In this document: piece by piece, positions 8,653 to 16,200 of the stretch
How the letters are laid out: every line of letters begins with the position of its first letter
How positions within the stretch are numbered: position 1 is the first letter of the stretch
Assembly: GCF_024464185.1 (NCBI RefSeq)
Contig: NZ_JANHAU010000003.1
Coordinates: forward strand, 286,982-350,981
DNA: 64,000 bases
Direction: 5' to 3'
Source: Haloarchaeobius salinus
GTDB taxonomy: Archaea; Halobacteriota; Halobacteria; Halobacteriales; Natrialbaceae
The notes under the pieces: model-generated
What the model was told of the DNA's origin: nothing
What the model saw: the letters and a program-made list of their open reading frames with translations, nothing else
Databases searched by the model: none
Made by a program: the position numbers and the translations under genes

Positions 8653-9231
8653 ATGAGCGATTCCGAACGCGAGGAGGAGGCGTCGGTCCACGCCGTCGTC
8701 CTCGACATCTTCCCCAACGGCCGTTCGAGCGACGGGCGGGCCGGATACGACCGGGAGCCCCTGGCCTACGCCATCGGGACCCGCGACTTCCGCCTGTTCG
8801 AGGTCGTCTTCTCGGAGACGCCCGACGTGGCCATCGACGACGAGGTGGCCGTCGAACCGCCAGGCGAGACGGTGAAGCGGGTCCGTAACGTCGAGTTCGA
8901 CGACCTCTCCTCGGGTGCGCAGTCTGAGCTCGAGTACGTCGTCGCCGAGATGGTCGAGGCCGACGAGGGCCGGTTCGTGTCGTTCTACAACGACGCACAG
9001 CCGATCACCCTCCGGCTCCACCAGCTGAACCTCCTGCCCGGCATCGGGAAGAAGCTCCGGAACAGCATCCTCGACGAACGCAAGCGCAAGCCCTTCGAGA
9101 GCTTCGACGAGCTAGAGGAGCGGGTCGCCGGCCTGCACGACCCGGAGGGCATCCTCGCCGAGCGCATCCTGGAGGAGCTGCGCGACGACGACCTGAAGTA
9201 CAAGGCGTTCGTCGGCCGGAGCGACGAGTAG
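8653..9231 (+). CDS. DUF655 family protein (putative RNA/DNA-binding, helix-hairpin-helix)
   Basis: 192 aa archaeal DUF655 protein. The N-terminal half is a beta-rich domain. The C-terminal half has LPGIGKKLRNSILDERKRKPF (about residues 125-145), a helix-hairpin-helix signature, and a following ELEERVAGLHDP. The gene sits between rpoF and rsmA, as in most archaea. A nucleic-acid-binding role in rRNA processing or translation is inferred from this context; the exact function is not established. Confidence 0.88.
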   Translation: MSDSEREEEASVHAVVLDIFPNGRSSDGRAGYDREPLAYAIGTRDFRLFEVVFSETPDVAIDDEVAVEPPGETVKRVRNVEFDDLSSGAQSELEYVVAEMVEADEGRFVSFYNDAQPITLRLHQLNLLPGIGKKLRNSILDERKRKPFESFDELEERVAGLHDPEGILAERILEELRDDDLKYKAFVGRSDE

Positions 9232-9235
9232 GCGG

Positions 9236-9244
9236 CTTTTTCCC
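9236..9244 (+). terminator. T-run, possible terminator after DUF655
   Basis: A run of five T residues (9237-9241) immediately follows the DUF655 stop and precedes the rsmA start by 30 bases. Short T-runs are sufficient for intrinsic termination in archaea. Weak evidence, because read-through into rsmA is also plausible. Confidence 0.3.
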
Positions 9245-9271
9245 TTCCGGTCCCGTAGCCGGCGGCAATCG

Positions 9272-10111
9272 ATGAGAGACCCCGATGGACTGCTGGCACG
9301 GGCGGGGGTCCGCGGCGACCCCGACCGCGACCAGCACTTCCTCGTTGACGACCGCGTCCTCGACCGACTGCCCGGTTACCTCCCGGAGACGGCCGACCGC
9401 GAGCACCTGCTGGAGATCGGCGCGGGCAACGGCGCGTTGACCGACCGGCTGCTCGCGACGGCCGAACACGTCACGGCCATCGAGCGCGACCCGACCCTGG
9501 CCGCCTTCCTGCGCGAGGAGTTCGCCGAGGAGCGCGAGGCGGGCCGGCTGACCGTCGTCGAGGGCGACGCCCTTGAGGTCGACCTGCCCGAGTTCTCGGC
9601 GTCGGTGTCGAACCTGCCGTACGGCGTGTCGAGCCCCATCACGTTCCGGCTGCTCCCCCTGAAACGGCCGCTCGTGCTGATGTTCCAGCAGGAGTTCGCA
9701 GAGCGGATGGTTGCCGAGCCGGGAACGGACGACTACGGCCGGCTCTCGGTGAGCACGCAGCACTACGCCGACGTGGAGCTGGTCGAGACGATACCCGCCA
9801 CGGCGTTCTCGCCGCCGCCGCAGGTCGACAGCGCGGTCGTCCGATGTACGCCACGCGACCCCGACTACGAGGTCGACGACGAGGCGTTCTTCCTCGACTT
9901 CGTGAAGGCGGTGTTCACCCAGCGCCGGAAGACGATGCGGAACGCCATCCGCAACACGGCACATATCTCCGGACTGGACGACGCAGACGCCGTGGTCGAC
10001 GCCGCCGCCGACGAGCTGATGGGCAAGCGGGCCGGGAAGCTCCCGCCGGAGACCTTCGCGGAGCTCGCGAGGGTCGCTGCCGAGGTCGGCCGTGATCGGG
10101 CAGATGAGTGA
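9272..10111 (+). CDS. rsmA: 16S rRNA dimethyladenosine transferase (RsmA/KsgA/Dim1)
   Basis: SAM-dependent enzyme that dimethylates two adjacent adenines at the 3' end of 16S rRNA. 279 aa. Visible motifs: DQHFLVDDRVLDRL near residue 20, LEIGAGNGALT (SAM motif I, about 49-59), ERDPTL (motif II) and SNLPYGVSSP (catalytic NLPY, about 112-121), then FSPPPQVDSAVVR and FTQRRKTMRNA towards the C-terminus. The last bases overlap the MscS-type gene start region. Confidence 0.95.
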   Translation: MRDPDGLLARAGVRGDPDRDQHFLVDDRVLDRLPGYLPETADREHLLEIGAGNGALTDRLLATAEHVTAIERDPTLAAFLREEFAEEREAGRLTVVEGDALEVDLPEFSASVSNLPYGVSSPITFRLLPLKRPLVLMFQQEFAERMVAEPGTDDYGRLSVSTQHYADVELVETIPATAFSPPPQVDSAVVRCTPRDPDYEVDDEAFFLDFVKAVFTQRRKTMRNAIRNTAHISGLDDADAVVDAAADELMGKRAGKLPPETFAELARVAAEVGRDRADE

Positions 10112-11297
10112 GTTCGGTGTCCCCCCGGCGCTCGCCGACGCCGCCGTGCACCTCCAGTCCGGGGGGAGCTGGGTCACGGACCTCGTCGAGGCGGTGAACG
10201 GCCTCGCCGAGGTCGTCGAGAGTCCGGTGCTGCGGGCGGTCGCGACCGTCGCCGCGGTCGCGTTCCTCGCAGCCATCGGCTACGTTACGAACAGAGTGCA
10301 GGGCGAACTGCGCGAGCGCTTCGGTAACACCGTCGCCGACCTGCTGACCGTGCTGCTCATCGGCCTGTCCGTGTTCGCGTCGGCGGCGGTCGTCGTCGGC
10401 GTCTGGTCGAGCGCGGACGAGGTCGCCAGCGCGATGCGGAACCTGCCGGTGTCGACCAGGGACTCGGACAAGGTGCTCATCTCGGTCGTCCTCGTACTGG
10501 TCACCCACATCCTCTCGCGGCTCGTCAAACGGGTGCTGGAGGACTACCTCGCGACCACCGAGGCGTTCTCGGACCACCAGCGACGGCTCACCTACCGCGT
10601 CTCGCAGGTCATCCTCTGGACCGGTGCGGCCATCGTCGCCCTCGGCGTCTGGAACGTCGAGCTGACCGGGCTACTGGTCGGGGCCGGCTTCGCCGGCATC
10701 GTCGTCGGGATGGCGGCCAGACAGACCCTCGGCGCGGTGCTCGCGGGCTTCGTGCTGATGTTCTCGCGGCCGTTCGAGATCGGCGACTGGATCGAGATCG
10801 GCGACGTCGAGGGCATCGTCACCGACATCTCCATCTTCAACACGCGGATACAAACGTTCGACGGCGAGTACGTCATGTTCCCGAACGACGTGGTCAGCGG
10901 CCAGCGGATCACCAACCGGTCGCGCAAGGGTCGGCTCCGCCTCGAGGTGGAGGTCGGCGTCGACTACGACACCGACGTGGACGCCGCGGTCGAGACCGCC
11001 GCCGAGGCCATCGAGGGCCTCGACACCATCCTGACGGTGCCGACGCCGCAGGTCGTCGTGAAGCGGTTCGACGACTCGGCTGTCGTGCTCGGTGTGCGGT
11101 TCTGGATCGACAACCCGAGCGCGCGCCGGAAGTGGCGGGCCCGTACCGCGGTCGTCACGGCCGTCAAGGAGGCGTTCGACGACGCGGGCGTCTCCATCCC
11201 GTTCCCGCAGCGCACGCTCGGGTCGCGGGGGGACGCCGACGTCGACGAGACGGCCGCAGCGGTCGCCGAACCCGCCCCGGACGGGGGTGACGAGTAG
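10104..11297 (+). CDS. MscS-family mechanosensitive channel
   Basis: About 397 aa from ATG 10104; an in-frame GTG at 10092 is an alternative. Both overlap the end of rsmA. Four or so membrane segments fill residues 45-210. The pore/beta-domain signature follows: GMAARQTLGAVLAGFVLMFSRPFEIGDWIEIG, then VEGIVTDISIFNTRI and FPNDVVSGQRITN, which are classic MscS. It opens under membrane tension to release solutes during hypo-osmotic shock, relevant for a halophile. The C-terminal tail is acidic. The stop abuts the methyltransferase start with no gap. Confidence 0.9.
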   Translation: MSEFGVPPALADAAVHLQSGGSWVTDLVEAVNGLAEVVESPVLRAVATVAAVAFLAAIGYVTNRVQGELRERFGNTVADLLTVLLIGLSVFASAAVVVGVWSSADEVASAMRNLPVSTRDSDKVLISVVLVLVTHILSRLVKRVLEDYLATTEAFSDHQRRLTYRVSQVILWTGAAIVALGVWNVELTGLLVGAGFAGIVVGMAARQTLGAVLAGFVLMFSRPFEIGDWIEIGDVEGIVTDISIFNTRIQTFDGEYVMFPNDVVSGQRITNRSRKGRLRLEVEVGVDYDTDVDAAVETAAEAIEGLDTILTVPTPQVVVKRFDDSAVVLGVRFWIDNPSARRKWRARTAVVTAVKEAFDDAGVSIPFPQRTLGSRGDADVDETAAAVAEPAPDGGDE

Positions 11298-11882
11298 ATG
11301 GCCGACGACCTCGCCGAGCGCCGGGGTGTCGAGACCGAGGTGTACCAGCCCGCGGAGGACTCCCACCTGCTCGCGGAGGCCGTCCTCGCGGACGGCGTCT
11401 CGGGAACCGTCGTCGAGGTCGGCACCGGTTCGGGCTACGTCGCAGAGCGGATCGCCGCGGAGACGGACGCCGCGGTCGTCGCGACCGACCTCAACCCCCA
11501 CGCCTGCGAGCAGGCCCGCGAGCGAAGCGAGCACGGCGTGCAGGTGGTCCGTGCGGACCTCGTGGCACCGTTCCGCGACGGGAGCCTCGACGCGGTCGTG
11601 TTCAACCCACCGTACCTCCCCGCGGACGACGCCGCGGCCAGGAACGACTGGATGGAGGTCGCGCTCACCGGCGGCGAGGACGGGCGGGCGGTCATCGACC
11701 CGTTCCTCGACGACGTGGGCCGCGTGCTCGCGCCCGACGGGGTGGTCTACCTGCTGGTCTCCTCGCTCACCGGCGTCGACGAGGTCGTCGAGCGTGCCGC
11801 AGGCAACGGGTTCAGTGCCGTCGCGCTCCGCGACGAGTCGTTCCCGTTCGAGACGCTGACCGTGCTGAAGCTCCTCCGGTAG
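11298..11882 (+). CDS. HemK2/PrmC-type class I methyltransferase
   Basis: 194 aa. VVEVGTGSGYVAERI (about 34-48) is SAM motif I, and FNPPYLP (about 96-102) is the N-P-P-Y catalytic motif of glutamine-N5 methyltransferases. The short length without an N-terminal helical domain matches archaeal HemK2/Mtq2-like enzymes, which methylate the GGQ glutamine of release factor aRF1. The target is inferred from the family. It starts directly after the channel gene stop. Confidence 0.87.
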   Translation: MADDLAERRGVETEVYQPAEDSHLLAEAVLADGVSGTVVEVGTGSGYVAERIAAETDAAVVATDLNPHACEQARERSEHGVQVVRADLVAPFRDGSLDAVVFNPPYLPADDAAARNDWMEVALTGGEDGRAVIDPFLDDVGRVLAPDGVVYLLVSSLTGVDEVVERAAGNGFSAVALRDESFPFETLTVLKLLR

Positions 11883-11907
11883 ATAACTCGTGTGCATTTG
11901 CAGAGTT

Positions 11908-11920
11908 CGTAAATATTAAA
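11908..11920 (+). promoter_or_regulatory. promoter of the metE-like pair
   Basis: AAATATTAAA at 11911-11920 is a strong TATA-like box in otherwise GC-rich DNA, about 30 bases ahead of the ATG at 11947, suggesting a leaderless mRNA for both methionine synthase genes. Confidence 0.5.
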
Positions 11921-11946
11921 CTCCCGCATAGCCAAGCCGGAGTAAG

Positions 11947-12951
11947 ATGACAGACCTCGTCGCGACGACACCAGGACTGTTCCCCCTCCCGGACTGGGCG
12001 AAATCGGAGCTCTCGGACCTCAAAGGGCACCAGAAGGGCGACCTCATCTCGGGCGACGACGGGCCGGAACTGCAGGACGCCTACGACCGCGCCCGGAGCG
12101 AGGTCGTCGACGTCCAGACCGACGCCGGACTCGACCGCGTCGTCGAGGGCCAGCTCCGCTGGGACGACATGCTCGCGCACCCGCTGGCCGTCCACGACAG
12201 CGTCGAGACCCGGGGAATCGTCCGCTACTACGACAACAACAACTTCTACCGCGAGCCCGTCGTGCAGGACGACCTGACGTTCGACGGGGACGTGGCCACC
12301 GAGCTGGAGGCCGCCGCCGAGCAGGTCGACGACGGGCTGCAGGCGGTGCTTCCAGGCCCGTACTCCCTGGCCGACCTCGCCACCGACGAGCACTACGGCG
12401 ACGAGACGGAGTTCCTCCACGCCGTCGCCGACTTCCTCGCCGGTGAAGCCGACGCCTTCCCCGCGGTCGAGACGCTGTTCCTGCTCGAACCGTCGCTGGT
12501 CGAGAACGCACCGGACGAGGGCCTCGACAGCGAGGTCCCCGAGGCCGTCTCGGCGGTCGCCGACGCGGTCGACGCCGAGGTCGTCGTCCACCCGTACTGG
12601 GGCGCACTCGACGAGAAGGTGTACGCCCACCTCCTCGACGCCGACGTGGACGCCGTCGGCTTCGACTTCGTCTCCGACCACGAGGCGAACCTCTACAACC
12701 TGCAGGAGTACGGTGCGACCGACGACATCGCGCTCGGCCTGCTCGACGGGCAGAACACGCTCGTCGAGGAGCCCGAAGCCATCAACGAGCGCGTCGACTG
12801 GGTGTTCGACAACCTCCCGGTCGCAGAGTTCGACACGACGTACGTGACGACGAACACCGAGACGTTCTATCTCCCATACAGCAAGTTCGAGGCGAAGGTC
12901 CAGGCCGCCGCCGACGCCGTCGCCCTCGCCGAGACGGAGGTGCAAGCATGA
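11947..12951 (+). CDS. MetE-like protein without the zinc site (first of a pair)
   Basis: 334 aa TIM-barrel relative of cobalamin-independent methionine synthase. Aligning it by eye with the next gene shows that the zinc ligands are mostly lost. H215 remains in VVHPYWG, but the following Cys is Tyr217, and the C-terminal Cys is replaced by Thr304 (TTNTETFYLP instead of SPDCGVKLLP). The acidic segment after the LFLLEPSLVE stretch is kept. It thus resembles the N-terminal half of full-length MetE, which also lacks zinc. Overlaps the second gene as ATGA, so the two products are made together and may form a complex. Confidence 0.85.
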   Translation: MTDLVATTPGLFPLPDWAKSELSDLKGHQKGDLISGDDGPELQDAYDRARSEVVDVQTDAGLDRVVEGQLRWDDMLAHPLAVHDSVETRGIVRYYDNNNFYREPVVQDDLTFDGDVATELEAAAEQVDDGLQAVLPGPYSLADLATDEHYGDETEFLHAVADFLAGEADAFPAVETLFLLEPSLVENAPDEGLDSEVPEAVSAVADAVDAEVVVHPYWGALDEKVYAHLLDADVDAVGFDFVSDHEANLYNLQEYGATDDIALGLLDGQNTLVEEPEAINERVDWVFDNLPVAEFDTTYVTTNTETFYLPYSKFEAKVQAAADAVALAETEVQA

Positions 12952-14027
12952 CGACCAACGAGAACCGCGATCAGTTCCGCCCCGAGGACCACCCGAACGA
13001 CCACTTCCTCCTGACGACCGTCGTCGGGAGCTACCCGAAGCCCAAGTGGCTGAACCGCGCGAAGGAGCTCTACGAGGACGAGGACCACGAGTTCGACGCG
13101 GACGACTGGGCCGAGGCGAAGGACGACGCCTGCCGGCTCATCACCGACGAGCACGAGCGCGCCGGCCTCGACGTCGTCGTCGACGGCGAGATGCGCCGCA
13201 ACGAGATGGTCGAGTTCTTCGCCCACCGCATCGAGGGCTACGAGTTCAACGGCCCGGTCAAGGTCTGGGGCCACAACTACTTCGACAAGCCGAGCGTCGT
13301 CGACGACGTCGAGTACACCGACAGCTGGCTGGTCGACGAGTACGAGTTCACCGCCGCGGCCGCCGAGCGCCCGGTCAAGGTGCCCATCACCGGCCCGTAC
13401 ACGCTCGCGAACTGGTCGTTCAACGAGGCCTACGAGGACGACGAGGCCCTCGCCTACGACCTCGCGGACCTCGTCAACGAGGAGATCGAGAAGCTCGTCG
13501 ACGCCGGCGCGCGCTACATCCAGATCGACGAGCCCGCGCTCGCGACGACGCCCGACGACCACGCCATCGTCGGCGAGTGCCTGGAGCGCATCGCCGATGA
13601 GATCCAGGACGACGTGCGCATCGGCCTGCACGTCTGCTACGGCGACTACTCGCGCATCTACCCCGAGATCCTCGACTACCCCGTCGACGAGTTCGACCTC
13701 GAGCTCGCCAACGGTGACTACGACCAGCTCGACGTGTTCACCGCCGACGAGTTCACGAAGGACCTCGCGCTCGGTGTCGTCGACGCCCACACGGCCGAGG
13801 TCGAACCCGTCGAGGAGATCAAGGAGAACGTCAGGAAGGGTCTCGAAGTGGTCCCGCCGGAGCGGCTCGTCATCTCGCCCGACTGCGGCGTGAAGCTGCT
13901 CCCGCGCGAGGTCGCCTTCGGCAAGATGCGGAACATGGTCCAGGCCGTCCGCGAGGTCGAGGCCGAGCTCGACGCCGGCGAGATCGAGGTGCCCGCCGCG
14001 TCGCGGCGCTCGCCCGCCGACGACTGA
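12948..14027 (+). CDS. metE: methionine synthase, MetE catalytic type
   Basis: 359 aa enzyme that transfers a methyl group to homocysteine to make methionine. Zinc ligands are H228 and C230 (GLHVCYG), E252 and C313 (SPDCGVKLLP). The spacing is the same as in E. coli MetE (His641, Cys643, Glu665, Cys726). IDEPAL at 193-198 is the other active-site signature. It is only the C-terminal half-size 'core' enzyme. Such core enzymes may use a methyl-corrinoid or other donor instead of polyglutamyl folate, which is open here. ATGA overlap with the preceding gene. Confidence 0.9.
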   Translation: MTTNENRDQFRPEDHPNDHFLLTTVVGSYPKPKWLNRAKELYEDEDHEFDADDWAEAKDDACRLITDEHERAGLDVVVDGEMRRNEMVEFFAHRIEGYEFNGPVKVWGHNYFDKPSVVDDVEYTDSWLVDEYEFTAAAAERPVKVPITGPYTLANWSFNEAYEDDEALAYDLADLVNEEIEKLVDAGARYIQIDEPALATTPDDHAIVGECLERIADEIQDDVRIGLHVCYGDYSRIYPEILDYPVDEFDLELANGDYDQLDVFTADEFTKDLALGVVDAHTAEVEPVEEIKENVRKGLEVVPPERLVISPDCGVKLLPREVAFGKMRNMVQAVREVEAELDAGEIEVPAASRRSPADD

Positions 14028-14063
14028 GCGGTCCACCCGTTCTCCTCCGTCGCGGCTCCCGTC

Positions 14064-15773
14064 TCAGGTGGCACGCGGGAGGGTGACGCGAACTATCGTC
14101 CCCCGCGGGTCGTTCTCGGCGAAGTTCACCTCGCCACCGGCGGCCATCACCGCCCAGTTGACGAGCCACAGGCCGAGCCCGGAGCCGTGCTCCAGCGGCG
14201 TCTCCTCGTCGGCGGCCAGGACGCGTCGTTCCGCGGGCGGGATGCCGGGGCCGGTGTCGGCGATCTCGACCGTGACCGAGTCACCGTCGTCCGTGACGGT
14301 CACGCGCACGTCGGTCGTCGCCGTCTCGCCGTCGGTCGGTGTCCCGTGTTCGACGGCGTTGTCGACGAGCTCGTAGAGCGCCCACTCGAGCGTACTGTGC
14401 CCGAGCACGACCGCGTCGACCGACTCGGGCGTCTCGATGCTCGCGTCGGGGGACGCCCGGCGGACACGGTCGACAGCGTGGTCGATGGTCGGGCCGAGCG
14501 GGACCGCTCGGCGCTCGCCGTCGACGCCGTCGAGTGCGCGCTCGGCGAACCGGGCGCGGTCGGACCAGTCGACCAGCTGCTCGGCCGACGAGAGCATCGT
14601 CTCCAGCCCCTCGCGCTGGGCGGCCGACAGCTCCTCGGCTATCGTCTCGCCGTGACCGAGGATGAGGTTCGTCTCGTGGCGGACGTTGTGCCGGAGAACT
14701 CTGTTGAGCACGTTGAGCCGCTGCTCGCGGAGCACCCGGTCGGTCACGTCCTGCAGCGTGAGCAGCTGGCCGACGTACAGCCCGCGACCGCGGTACACCG
14801 GTGTCGATTCGACGTCGACGTAGCGCTCCCGGTCGTCCTCGCCGCTGAGCAGCAGTCGTTGCTGCTCCTCCTCGAGCCCGCCGTCGGTGGCCATCGCCAG
14901 CTCCGACTGCACGGACTCGAGGCGGCGGCCGACGGCGTCGTCGTCGCCGATGAACCGCTCTGCGGCCGGGTTGGTCTGCGTTATCTCGCCGTTCGCGTCG
15001 AGGACGACCACCCCGGCAGCCATCTCGGCGACGACCGCCTCGCTCGCGACCGTCGGCGTGAGTGGGACGACCCGGAGCAGTTCGTGTCCGAACAGCGCGA
15101 CGGCGAACGCGACCAGCGAGACGGCGAACGCGACCGGTCCGAGCACCAGTCCGGGGACCAGCGGCGCGTCGACGACCGTCGGGACGCTCCCGAGCAGCGG
15201 TGCCGTCGCGGCGACGAGGAGCGCGACCGTCCGTCCGCGGTAGAGCTGTGGGACCTGCAGCGTCGCCCGGACGAGCACCGCGGAGCCCGCGATGACCATG
15301 GCGTAGACGTACAGGATGGTCACCGGGTACAGCGGACCGTGGTCGAGCGTCGCCGTCGGGAGCCCCGGCCCACCGACGGAGACGGCCTCGACGACGCGGA
15401 ACAGCCCGTCGGGGTTCGCCCAGACGAGCACCAGCGTCACCACTGGCTGTACCGCGAGCAGGGCGGCGAACCGCCGGGAGTAGCCGCCCCTGGGGCCGGT
15501 GTAGGCGAGGACGAACAGCAGCCACGCGGGTGCGACCAGCAGGATACCGACCCACTCGGCGTTGACGAGGAAGAGGAACGACTCACGGGTGGTCGCACCG
15601 ACACGGAGCCCGTGGATGCCGACCCACAGCCCCGAGCCGACGCTCAGGGTCGCGAACTCCACCCCACCGGGGACGGACCGTCGACGGGCTTCCCGGAGTG
15701 CGTACGCCGCGAGGGCGAACGCCATCGCGGCCAGCGAGAGGAGCGCGACCGAGAAGACGTTGAGCGTGATCAT
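14064..15773 (-). CDS. membrane sensor histidine kinase (7TM-PAS-HisKA-HATPase)
   Basis: About 569 aa from ATG 15773, chosen because the first membrane helix begins right there (MITLNVFSVALLSLAAMAFALAAYA); the frame stays open to 15833. Seven hydrophobic segments (about 1-215) form a haloarchaeal 7TM sensor region. A PAS domain (about 235-345) starts at VVAEMAAGVVVLDANGEITQTN. The phospho-acceptor His lies in VLRHNVRHETNLILGHGE. The ATPase domain has N box ELVDNAVEHG, G1 box DTGPGIPPAE and G2 box GSGLGLWLVNW. No response regulator is adjacent, so its partner and signal are unknown. Confidence 0.9.
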   Translation of the reverse strand: MITLNVFSVALLSLAAMAFALAAYALREARRRSVPGGVEFATLSVGSGLWVGIHGLRVGATTRESFLFLVNAEWVGILLVAPAWLLFVLAYTGPRGGYSRRFAALLAVQPVVTLVLVWANPDGLFRVVEAVSVGGPGLPTATLDHGPLYPVTILYVYAMVIAGSAVLVRATLQVPQLYRGRTVALLVAATAPLLGSVPTVVDAPLVPGLVLGPVAFAVSLVAFAVALFGHELLRVVPLTPTVASEAVVAEMAAGVVVLDANGEITQTNPAAERFIGDDDAVGRRLESVQSELAMATDGGLEEEQQRLLLSGEDDRERYVDVESTPVYRGRGLYVGQLLTLQDVTDRVLREQRLNVLNRVLRHNVRHETNLILGHGETIAEELSAAQREGLETMLSSAEQLVDWSDRARFAERALDGVDGERRAVPLGPTIDHAVDRVRRASPDASIETPESVDAVVLGHSTLEWALYELVDNAVEHGTPTDGETATTDVRVTVTDDGDSVTVEIADTGPGIPPAERRVLAADEETPLEHGSGLGLWLVNWAVMAAGGEVNFAENDPRGTIVRVTLPRAT

Positions 15774-15864
15774 CGATGATGTGGTGACCGCCCGCAGCGG
15801 GTCTCGATGAACTGTCCTCCGACCCGCGGTCACTTGGCTCTACTTGCCGAATCATGGTCGGCGG

Positions 15865-16200
15865 TCAGAACACGCCCCGGACGAGCGCCCCGAACGTCGG
15901 GAGCCCCAGCCCGAGCGCCAGCGCGAGCCAGACCGGTTGCCCCATCCCGAGCACCGGTCCGAGCGTCCCGGCGAGCCAGAGCTGGCCGAGGAACACGACG
16001 ACGGCGAGCACGCCGACCCCGAAGCCGGCACCGATGCCGCGCGGAACCGTGCGCTGTGGGAGTGCTGCCAGCGCGCCCGCGAGCAGCAACCCGGACCAGT
16101 GGAACAGCGAGAGCCCGACGCCGAGCAGGACCGCGCCGTTCGTCGCCGCGACGCGACGGCTGTCGTCCTCGCGCAGTTCGGTGAGGAACTCGGGCGTCAT
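15865..16200 (-). CDS. small membrane protein coupled to penicillin acylase
   Basis: 111 aa with a short polar N-terminus (MTPEFLTELREDDSRRVAA) and three or four hydrophobic segments filling the rest. Its ATG overlaps the stop of the penicillin acylase-like gene (ATGA at 16200-16197), so the two are translationally coupled. No recognised domain. It might assist or anchor the acylase or simply share its operon. Confidence 0.75.
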   Translation of the reverse strand: MTPEFLTELREDDSRRVAATNGAVLLGVGLSLFHWSGLLLAGALAALPQRTVPRGIGAGFGVGVLAVVVFLGQLWLAGTLGPVLGMGQPVWLALALGLGLPTFGALVRGVF

